Shown here piece by piece: positions 57,577 to 64,000 of a stretch of 64,000 bases of DNA. The stretch spans positions 3,224,001-3,288,000 of the forward strand of contig NZ_CP031967.1 in NCBI RefSeq assembly GCF_003443615.1, read 5' to 3'. Both the position numbers and the translations under genes were made by a program. Within the stretch, counting starts at the first letter, position 1. Each line of letters opens with the position of its first letter. The notes beneath the pieces were generated by a model. The model was not told the origin of the DNA and made no database searches. It saw only the letters and a program-made list of their open reading frames with translations. The stretch comes from Alteromonas sp. BL110 (GTDB lineage Bacteria; Pseudomonadota; Gammaproteobacteria; Enterobacterales; Alteromonadaceae).

Positions 57577-58704
57577 ATGCAACAACAGGTAATAGATAAA
57601 GCGAATAGCGTGCGTGTAGGCGAAGAGCTAGACGTCGGCGCTGTACACAATTGGCTTAAGGAAAGTATTAGTGCCTCGAGCCCATTGTCAGCCGCTATAC
57701 GCAGTAGCGATAGTTTGCCTAACATTACCCAGTACTCCGGTGGCGCGTCTAATTGGACGTACTGCTTGGACTATCAAAGCAACGATCAAAACCAGAGCGA
57801 GCAAACGTCATTGATCTTGCGCAGGGCACCAGCAGGCACAAAAGCCAAAGGGGCCCACGATATGGGGCGAGAGTACCGATTACAGCACGCGCTAAAGCCT
57901 GTCTACCGGTACGTGCCAGAAATGCTTGGGCTTTGTGAAGATGAAAGCATATTAGGCACTGAGTTCTACGTAATGGAGAAATTTACCGGTGTAATACCCC
58001 GCAAGAACTTACCCAGTGGTTTAGAGACAACAGATCAGCAAACCAAGCAGCTTTGCACTAATGTACTTGATAGTTTAATAGAACTTCATAAAGTTGATTA
58101 TAAAAGAGCGGGGCTTGAGCACTTGGGGAAAGGTGCAGGGTATATAGAGCGTCAAATAAGCGGGTGGAGCGAGCGCTACAGTAAAGCAAAAACCTGGAAT
58201 GTACCCTCGGGTAAAAAGATTATGCGCTGGCTAGAGAACAACATGCCTGACCAAGAACGCATATGTATTACGCACAATGACTTCAGGTTCGACAATGTTG
58301 TGTTAAAGCCGGAGAACTATACCCAAATCATCGGTGTTCTGGATTGGGAGTTAGCCACTTTGGGTGACCCGCTTATGGACTTAGGCAACACCTTGGCGTA
58401 TTGGGTGCAAGCTGATGATGACTTTTTAGCGCAATCAACGCGTCGTCAGCCAACTCACTTACCGGGAATGCTCACTCGTAAGCAAGTTGTGGCGTATTAC
58501 TGTAAGGAAATGGAGATAGATGTTGAAGATTTTACTTTTTACGAGGTGTACGGGCTTTTCCGTTTAGCCGGTATCGCCCAGCAGATCTACTATCGCTATC
58601 ACCATAAGCAAACAAATAACCCAGCGTTCAAAAACTTTTGGATCTTCATTCATTACTTAATGTGGCGTTGTAATAAGGCCATTAAAGCATCAGGAAAACG
58701 ATAA
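57577..58704 (+). CDS. APH-family phosphotransferase
   Basis: 375 residues with the aminoglycoside/choline-kinase fold. The catalytic loop is 'THNDFRFDNVVL' (His-x-Asp plus Asn) and the metal-binding Asp is in 'GVLDWELATLGDPLMDLG'. This is the subgroup related to the kinase domain of ACAD10/11, enzymes that phosphorylate hydroxyacyl-CoAs before dehydration; the presence of two SDRs beside it fits hydroxy-acid or alcohol chemistry, but that is inference. Its stop overlaps the next start by one base. Confidence 0.82.
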   Translation: MQQQVIDKANSVRVGEELDVGAVHNWLKESISASSPLSAAIRSSDSLPNITQYSGGASNWTYCLDYQSNDQNQSEQTSLILRRAPAGTKAKGAHDMGREYRLQHALKPVYRYVPEMLGLCEDESILGTEFYVMEKFTGVIPRKNLPSGLETTDQQTKQLCTNVLDSLIELHKVDYKRAGLEHLGKGAGYIERQISGWSERYSKAKTWNVPSGKKIMRWLENNMPDQERICITHNDFRFDNVVLKPENYTQIIGVLDWELATLGDPLMDLGNTLAYWVQADDDFLAQSTRRQPTHLPGMLTRKQVVAYYCKEMEIDVEDFTFYEVYGLFRLAGIAQQIYYRYHHKQTNNPAFKNFWIFIHYLMWRCNKAIKASGKR

Positions 58705-59456
58705 TGACAACAAGACGCAATATTCTGATCACAGGCGCGAGCTCTGGCTTAGGCAAGGGCATGGCGATAGAGTTTGCCAAGCAGGGTAGCAACTTAGCGC
58801 TATGCGCTAGGCGTTATGAGAACTTAGAAAAACTGAAAGAAGAGTTACTTTTAATTAATCCAAGCATTGATGTTTATATTCGATCGCTCGATGTAAATGA
58901 ACACGATGCTGTTTTTGAAGTGTTCGACGCATTTAAAGCCGACATGGGGACCCTAGATAGAGTCATTGTAAACGCAGGAATGGGCAAGGGTGCGTCAATT
59001 GGCACTGGGTATTTCCACGCCAACAAGCAAACGGCGGTAACTAACTTTGTGTCAGCGCTAGCACAATGTGAAGCAGCAATGGCCATCTTTAGAGCACAGA
59101 ATAGTGGTCATCTAGTAACGATTTCATCTATAAGCGCTGTGCGCGGGTTTAGGCGTGCTATGACTGTTTATGCAGCTACAAAGGCAGGACTAACGTCTAT
59201 GACCGAAGGTATTCGAATGGATGTAATGAATACGCCGATTAAAGTCACTTGCATTCACCCTGGTTTTATTCGCAGCGAAATAAATGAAAAAGTTGAGAAG
59301 GTGCCGTTTATTGTTGATACCGAGGTGGGCTGTCGCGCTATGGTGAATGCAATCAATAAAGAAAAAGCGAATGCCTTTGTGCCAAGCTGGCCTTGGGCAA
59401 TGCTTCACTGGATCATGCGTATCGCGCCGGCTAGCTCAATAAGGGAGATGAGTTGA
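58704..59456 (+). CDS. Short-chain dehydrogenase/reductase (second of two)
   Basis: 250 residues. 'ITGASSGLGKGMA' binds the cofactor, 'VNAGMGKG' is the structural motif and the catalytic residues lie in 'TISSISAVRG' and 'VYAATKAGL'. The C-terminus ('WPWAMLHWIMRIAP') is hydrophobic and may touch the membrane. It overlaps the kinase gene by one base (TAATG), so the two are coupled. A terminator follows at 59509. Confidence 0.88.
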   Translation: MTTRRNILITGASSGLGKGMAIEFAKQGSNLALCARRYENLEKLKEELLLINPSIDVYIRSLDVNEHDAVFEVFDAFKADMGTLDRVIVNAGMGKGASIGTGYFHANKQTAVTNFVSALAQCEAAMAIFRAQNSGHLVTISSISAVRGFRRAMTVYAATKAGLTSMTEGIRMDVMNTPIKVTCIHPGFIRSEINEKVEKVPFIVDTEVGCRAMVNAINKEKANAFVPSWPWAMLHWIMRIAPASSIREMS

Positions 59457-59508
59457 TAAGCGGATAGCTAGAGAGTGAACAGACCGCAAAGACTTTTTAT
59501 CTAATGAT

Positions 59509-59536
59509 AGGGCTCGCCTAAAGGCGGGCTTTATAC
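59509..59536 (+). terminator. Terminator of the transporter-SDR operon
   Basis: AGGGCTCGCC (59509-59518) and GGCGGGCTTT (59523-59532) pair with wobbles around TAAA. Confidence 0.65.
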
Positions 59537-59594
59537 TTGAAAGTCTAAAGTTTATTCTGAAACAGCAAATAAACCTTGATTTATTTACAGGTAC

Positions 59595-59621
59595 AAAAAA
59601 AGCGCCAAAAGGCGCTTTTTT
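59595..59621 (-). terminator. Terminator after rpsT
   Basis: AAAAAAGCGCC and GGCGCTTTTTT flank AAAA; on the minus strand the stem is followed by a run of seven T. It lies 19 bases after the rpsT stop and may also stop plus-strand transcripts. Confidence 0.88.
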
Positions 59622-59639
59622 AACTACTAATCGTAAAGA

Positions 59640-59903
59640 TTAACCTAGTGCTTTGATTTGTGCAGCTAGACGGCTCTTATGACGAGCAGCTTTGTTTTTG
59701 TGAATCAAGCCTTTAGTAGCCATTCTGTCAAGTACTGGAGTAGCAGCAGTAAGTGCAGCTTGTGCCGCTTCTTTGTCACCGCTAGCAATTGCAGCGATAA
59801 CTTTCTTGATGCTTGTACGAGTCATTGAACGACGGCTAGCGTTGTGCTGACGACGCTTTTCGGCTTGGATTGCACGCTTCTTAGCAGACTTAATGTTAGC
59901 CAA
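59640..59903 (-). CDS. rpsT: 30S ribosomal protein S20
   Basis: An 87-residue, Lys/Arg/Ala-rich helical protein of the 30S subunit ('[19 protein letters not shown]', '[17 protein letters not shown]'). The length equals E. coli S20. It is transcribed alone, divergent from murJ, which is the usual arrangement in gammaproteobacteria. The promoter is at 59948-59976. Confidence 0.97.
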   Translation of the reverse strand: MANIKSAKKRAIQAEKRRQHNASRRSMTRTSIKKVIAAIASGDKEAAQAALTAATPVLDRMATKGLIHKNKAARHKSRLAAQIKALG

Positions 59904-59947
59904 GGTGTAACTCCCAAAATAAATTCATGTCAAAAACGAGGGTGCGG

Positions 59948-59976
59948 ATTGTGCCTATCAAACGCCCAAATGTCAA
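59948..59976 (-). promoter_or_regulatory. rpsT promoter
   Basis: On the minus strand TTGACA (59976-59971), 17 bases, CACAAT (59953-59948), 44 bases before the ATG. The rest of the 449-base divergent gap (59977-60352) is AT-rich with no gene seen; murJ presumably has its own promoter there but no hexamer pair stands out. Confidence 0.7.
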
Positions 59977-60352
59977 ACGATTTAAAACTTAAATCATTCC
60001 GCGTTAAAACGCGCAAGCTATTGAACACAAAGTATGCTCAACACGTTGCACATTCTTTGCGACATTTCTCTGCGACATTTTTTGAAAGAGATCTATAACG
60101 AAATTCTTTCAGGACATTTAAGCGATAGACATGCATAAACAACAGCACCCCATATCGGGCGCGGATTATAGCAAGAAAGTTCATAAAGGTGCACAACTAT
60201 TTTGAATAAATCGTTTCGTAGACCATAGGCTTTCGCTATTATGACTCGCTCGCAACTTATTGTTGCCTCTTTACGCGTAGCAGACGTCTTTAATTACTTT
60301 TAAAAAAGGCTTTTGCTGTTCAGCCTATTTTTACCTCAATTGGAAGTGTGAC

Positions 60353-61912
60353 GTGTCACGGAAGTTAATAAAATCTGGTCTTATTGTCAGTATTATGACC
60401 TTAGTCTCGCGGGTATTGGGCCTAGTACGCGACGTTGTTGTAGCCAAACTTATGGGCGATGGGGCAGCTGCTGACGTATTTTTCTTTGCCAACAAAATTC
60501 CCAACTTTTTACGTCGCCTGTTTGCTGAAGGCGCATTTGCTCAAGCGTTTATTCCGGTTTTAACCGAAGTTCACGAAAACGATGATAAAAAGCAGCTAAG
60601 AGAATTTGTTGCAAAAATTAGCGGTACGTTAGGCGCAATTGTTTTTGTGGTATCCATTATTGGCGTTATTGCATCACCTGTTTTGGCTGCCCTGTTTGGT
60701 ACCGGTTGGTTTGTGGCATGGCTTGAAGGCGATGAAGCCGGCGATAAATTTGTGCTTGCATCAACCATGCTGAAAATTACTTTTCCTTATTTAGCATTTA
60801 TCTCTTTAACAGGGTTGGCAGGGGCAATACTCAATACCCTCAACAAATTTGCGGTTGCCGCTTTCACCCCTGTATTACTAAACGTCTGTATTATTACGTG
60901 CGCAATATACTTAGCACCTGAGTTAGAGCAGCCCGCATATGCACTTGCATGGGGCGTCTTTATCGGCGGTATTGTTCAGTTCTTATTTCAACTACCGTTC
61001 TTGTTCAGAACAGGGCTTTTAGTTAAGCCGAAGTGGGGCTGGCATGACGAAAACGTGGTAAAAGTACGCACTCTGATGATCCCTGCCTTGTTCGGTGTGT
61101 CAGTCGGGCAAATCAATTTGTTGTTTGATACCTTTATCGCCAGCTTTTTAGTTACCGGTTCAATAAGCTGGTTGTACTATTCTGACAGACTGCTTGAGTT
61201 TCCTTTAGGACTGTTTGGTATCGCCATTGCCACAGTTATTTTACCTACACTGTCTAGAAATCACGTAAGTAATAACCCCAAAGCATTTGCTGCGAATATC
61301 GATTGGGCGTTTCGTATGGTATGCCTATTAGGTATTCCTGCAGCAGTAGGGCTTGGCGTGATGGCGAGACCTATTTTAACTGTTATATTCCAACGCGGCG
61401 CATTTACCGCTGAAACAGCTATCATGGCCTCTTATTCGCTTACTGCGTATTCGTTTGGCTTGCTCAGCTTTATGCTGGTTAAAATTCTTGCGCCAGGTTT
61501 TTACTCCCGTCAAGATACTAAAACACCGGTGAAATTCGGTATCTGGTGTATGGTCGCTAACATGGTGTTTAACGTAGTCCTAGCCATACCTTTTGGTTAT
61601 GTAGGGTTAGCTATTGCCACCAGCATGTCAGCTACGCTCAACGCTGCTTTGCTCTACATAACGCTTCACCGCCAGGGAGTTTTTGCGTTAAGCCGCACAT
61701 CGGTTCTGTTTATAGCGCGGGTGATACTCTCAAGTGCTGCCATGGGCGGGCTTATTTACTATCGAGACCAAGGCTTAGCTTTCTTTGATTTATCGCTTTC
61801 TGCCCAAATGCTAGAGGTAGGAATAACCATTTCGTTATCGATGATATTGTTCACAACCACCATGGTCGTGCTGGGCATGCGGCCCAGGCATTTCAGAAGC
61901 GGCGGCGAGTAA
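60353..61912 (+). CDS. murJ: Lipid II flippase MurJ
   Basis: An integral membrane protein of 519 residues with about 14 helices (MOP superfamily) that moves lipid II across the inner membrane. It opens with 'LIKSGLIVSIMTLVSRVLGLVRD', and the inner 'ANKIPNFLRRLFAEGAFAQ' block (Arg-Arg-Leu-Phe-Ala-Glu-Gly) is the MviN signature. The start is GTG 60353 with GGAAG before it. ribF and ileS follow, the standard rpsT-murJ-ribF-ileS order. Confidence 0.96.
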   Translation: MSRKLIKSGLIVSIMTLVSRVLGLVRDVVVAKLMGDGAAADVFFFANKIPNFLRRLFAEGAFAQAFIPVLTEVHENDDKKQLREFVAKISGTLGAIVFVVSIIGVIASPVLAALFGTGWFVAWLEGDEAGDKFVLASTMLKITFPYLAFISLTGLAGAILNTLNKFAVAAFTPVLLNVCIITCAIYLAPELEQPAYALAWGVFIGGIVQFLFQLPFLFRTGLLVKPKWGWHDENVVKVRTLMIPALFGVSVGQINLLFDTFIASFLVTGSISWLYYSDRLLEFPLGLFGIAIATVILPTLSRNHVSNNPKAFAANIDWAFRMVCLLGIPAAVGLGVMARPILTVIFQRGAFTAETAIMASYSLTAYSFGLLSFMLVKILAPGFYSRQDTKTPVKFGIWCMVANMVFNVVLAIPFGYVGLAIATSMSATLNAALLYITLHRQGVFALSRTSVLFIARVILSSAAMGGLIYYRDQGLAFFDLSLSAQMLEVGITISLSMILFTTTMVVLGMRPRHFRSGGE

Positions 61913-61956
61913 TTTTAAATAACGATAAACCAACAGTGCAGGAATGGTGAGCGCGC

Positions 61957-61985
61957 TTGGTATTGTGCTCGCGGTCGGCTATAAT
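61957..61985 (+). promoter_or_regulatory. ribF promoter
   Basis: TTGGTA (61957-61962), 17 bases, TATAAT (61980-61985), giving a leader of about 40 bases. Confidence 0.75.
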
Positions 61986-62028
61986 CGCGAGCTTTGAATT
62001 TCTAGCAGTTAAAAGGTAGTGGCTAACA

Positions 62029-62949
62029 GTGGAATTTATCCGCGGGCTAAACAATGTAAAACCGCACCACAAAGGGTGTGTGCTCACTATCGGCAAGTTC
62101 GACGGCGTACACCGTGGTCATCAAGCTGTGCTGGCTAATGTGCTTGAAAAAGCGAAATCGCTATCACTTCCTGCCACCGTGATGGTGTTTGAACCACAGC
62201 CTGAAGAAGTTTTTATGCCTGATAAGGCGCCAGCGCGTATTAGTCCTCTTCGTGAAAAGTACGAATTGCTGCGCCAGCAAGGTGTGGACAGACTGCTTGC
62301 TGTACGCTTTAACGCTGAGTTTGCAAAACAAAGCGCCGACACTTTTGTTCACGACCTACTGGTGGACAAACTGGGTGTTAAATTTCTTGTTGTAGGCGAC
62401 GATTTTCGTTTTGGCAATGGCCGTAAAGGTGACTTCGAAATGCTTGAAGCGGCGGGGCATCAGTACGGCTTTGATGTGGTGAGTACCCATAGCTTTACTA
62501 TGCATGCACATCGCATAAGCTCAACTGCGGTTCGAGAAGCGCTAGCTGACAGTGATTTCGGACTATCCACCGAAATGTTAGGCCGCCCCTTTGCTATTCA
62601 CGGAAGGGTGGTGCATGGCGAGAAAAAAGGCCGCACCATCGGGTTTCCCACAGCGAATGTCATGCTAAAACGCCAGAAAACACCCATACACGGTGTGTTT
62701 GCGGTGCGTGTTGAAGTAGATGGCAAGCACTTTAATGGCGTTGCTAACATTGGCACCCGTCCCACTGTAAACGGGGTAAGAAACCAGCTAGAAGTTCACA
62801 TTTTTGATTTGTCATCTGACCTATACGGCAAACCCATAACAGTGTTTCCGATGGCAAAAATAAGAGATGAAATTAAATTTGATTCTTTTGAGGCGTTGAA
62901 AGATCAAATTCAAGCGGATGCGGCGCAAGCGCGTCTGTTATTAGCATAG
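62029..62949 (+). CDS. ribF: Bifunctional riboflavin kinase/FAD synthetase
   Basis: Makes FMN and FAD from riboflavin. 306 residues: the N-terminal FAD synthetase has 'LTIGKFDGVHRGHQ' (19-32) and 'ISSTAVREAL'; the C-terminal riboflavin kinase has 'GRTIGFPTANVML' and 'GVANIGTRPTV'. The start is GTG 62029 ('MEFIRGLNNV' aligns with the E. coli start). It lies between murJ and ileS. Confidence 0.96.
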   Translation: MEFIRGLNNVKPHHKGCVLTIGKFDGVHRGHQAVLANVLEKAKSLSLPATVMVFEPQPEEVFMPDKAPARISPLREKYELLRQQGVDRLLAVRFNAEFAKQSADTFVHDLLVDKLGVKFLVVGDDFRFGNGRKGDFEMLEAAGHQYGFDVVSTHSFTMHAHRISSTAVREALADSDFGLSTEMLGRPFAIHGRVVHGEKKGRTIGFPTANVMLKRQKTPIHGVFAVRVEVDGKHFNGVANIGTRPTVNGVRNQLEVHIFDLSSDLYGKPITVFPMAKIRDEIKFDSFEALKDQIQADAAQARLLLA

Positions 62950-63218
62950 TTAAACGTGATAAAGTCACAAGAAGTTTCTGCGCGTATTAGTTTCATTGCG
63001 TTCGATTTCTTAAACGTGGATTTTTGTTCGTGAAACGTGTAAGTGCATTATGGTGCTAGAACATATTTCGTCGGCCTCGCGTTAGTGAGAACGACAACGA
63101 GTTTTACGTTGAATCTTTCAAATTCGGCGTTTTAATTTGAACATCGCAAAACGAATATCGCCTTCACAATGTTTAAGTGCATTGGGTGAAAATTAAGGTA
63201 ACCGGATAATACAATTTT
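62950..63218. other. Intergenic region before ileS
   Basis: 269 bases without a gene. TAAGTGCATT occurs twice (about 63040 and 63174) followed by similar GGTG sequence, but no stem-loop or promoter pair stands out. Confidence 0.4.
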
Positions 63219-64000
63219 ATGAGTGATTACAAAGCCACACTGAACCTTCCAGAAACTGCGTTCCCGATGCGCGGTAACCTAGCTCAGCGCGAGCCAAAAA
63301 TGCTTAAAGACTGGCAGGAAAAAGGGGTATACAGCAAGATTCGTGAAGCAAAGAAAGGTAAAAAAACGTTTATTCTTCACGATGGTCCTCCATATGCAAA
63401 TGGCGATATTCACATTGGTCACGCGGTTAATAAAATTCTTAAAGACATTATTGTAAAGTCTAAAAACCTTTCTGACTTCGATTCTCCTTACGTTCCCGGT
63501 TGGGATTGTCACGGTCTGCCAATTGAATTGATGGTAGAAAAGAAAGTTGGCAAGCCTGGCAAGAAAGTTACAGCAGCTGAATTTCGTCAAAAGTGTCGCG
63601 AATATGCGCAAAAGCAAATCGACGGGCAAATGGCTGACTTTAAACGCTTAGGTGTATTTGGTGAATGGGATAACCCATATAAAACCATGGACTTCAAATC
63701 TGAAGCCGACATCATTCGTGCGCTTAGTAAAATCGTTGATTCTGGCCATTTAGAAAAAGGCTTTAAGCCTGTTCACTGGTGTACAGATTGTGGTTCGGCA
63801 CTTGCAGAAGCAGAAGTTGAATACAAAGATAAAGTATCACCTGCTATCGACGTTAAGTTCCCAGTGGCTGATGTGGCAGCTATTGCAGAGGCATTTGGTG
63901 TGTCTGAAGCTGATTTAACCTCACACAAAGCTGGCGTTGTTATTTGGACTACCACACCGTGGACGCTGCCTGCCAACCGTGCAATTAGCTTACACCCTGA
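63219..64000 (+). CDS. ileS: Isoleucyl-tRNA synthetase, N-terminal part (3' end outside window)
   Basis: A class I synthetase that charges tRNA-Ile and edits valine. The first 260 codons are present, open to the right edge. '[20 protein letters not shown]' matches family starts, the HIGH motif is at 65-68 ('[16 protein letters not shown]'), '[11 protein letters not shown]' follows, and the editing domain begins at '[17 protein letters not shown]'. The start is ATG 63219; the Shine-Dalgarno is weak. Confidence 0.97.
   Translation, partial: MSDYKATLNLPETAFPMRGNLAQREPKMLKDWQEKGVYSKIREAKKGKKTFILHDGPPYANGDIHIGHAVNKILKDIIVKSKNLSDFDSPYVPGWDCHGLPIELMVEKKVGKPGKKVTAAEFRQKCREYAQKQIDGQMADFKRLGVFGEWDNPYKTMDFKSEADIIRALSKIVDSGHLEKGFKPVHWCTDCGSALAEAEVEYKDKVSPAIDVKFPVADVAAIAEAFGVSEADLTSHKAGVVIWTTTPWTLPANRAISLHP

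Noticed and set aside
62950..63218. T-box or other riboswitch leader before ileS
   Set aside because: No T-box sequence or specifier stem is seen, and T-boxes are essentially absent from gammaproteobacteria.

Overview
The window looks like a chromosomal core segment of a marine gammaproteobacterium of the order Alteromonadales, most likely Alteromonas. Three things point there. The gene orders ndk-rlmN-pilW-rodZ-ispG-hisS-yfgM-bamB-der, tig-clpP-clpX-lon-hupB-ppiD and murJ-ribF-ileS are standard gammaproteobacterial neighbourhoods. The Arg-His-Leu-Pro tRNA order recalls the enterobacterial argX-hisR-leuT-proM operon. The iron-sulfur locus is the mixed iscR-iscS-sufBCDS type. The genus is inferred from memory of gene order; no search was run.

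Layout. 1-210: end of an alpha/beta hydrolase. 370-8630: iron-sulfur cluster locus (iscR, a tail-less iscS, sufB, sufC, sufD, sufS, an A-type carrier, sufT, sufE). Tandem IscR type 1 sites precede iscR, a third sits on the sufB promoter, and sufB has a long structured leader. 8857-19341: ndk, rlmN, a PilW-LysM lipoprotein, rodZ, ispG, hisS, yfgM, bamB, der. 19537-25523: a small ORF, an unrecognised exported protein and xseA on the minus strand, then guaB and guaA. 25685-27470: an AT-rich pair of convergent sulfotransferase genes. 27756-30472: a chemoreceptor preceded by a Pho-box-like sequence, and a histone-deacetylase-like hydrolase. 30573-36923 (minus): pldA, a metallo-beta-lactamase-fold protein, proS, trmO, a DUF1415 gene, folD. 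37342-38422: a strong stable-RNA promoter and eight tRNA genes containing a duplicated His-Leu-Pro cassette. 38561-47735: tig, clpP, clpX, lon (heat-shock promoter), hupB, a REP-like palindrome, ppiD. 47870-49443: a 56-residue membrane protein and a dapE broken by one in-frame TAA. 49564-52274 (minus): an OlsF-like acyltransferase and an LpxH-like phosphoesterase. 52575-54593: an acidic lipoprotein of unknown function. 54645-59456: a LysR regulator divergent from a transporter-SDR-kinase-SDR operon. 59640-64000: rpsT (minus), murJ, ribF and the start of ileS.

How the parts work together. The first 8.6 kb is one cluster assembly line: two desulfurases (IscS, SufS plus SufE) feed the SufBCD scaffold, an A-type carrier and SufT deliver clusters, and IscR closes the feedback loop. 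RlmN and IspG, encoded just downstream, are themselves 4Fe-4S enzymes. The middle is translation, envelope assembly and protein quality control. Accessory content is limited: the sulfotransferases, the lipoprotein, the LysR operon and one REP-like element. I found no transposase, integrase, prophage or CRISPR array.

The points that most deserve a second look are the nonsense codon in dapE, the IscR-site plus structured-leader arrangement before sufB, the terminator before hisS whose loop is a TATAAT hexamer, the duplicated tRNA cassette, the Pho-box-like site before the chemoreceptor, the 56-residue membrane protein, and the unexplained LysR/BASS/SDR/APH operon.
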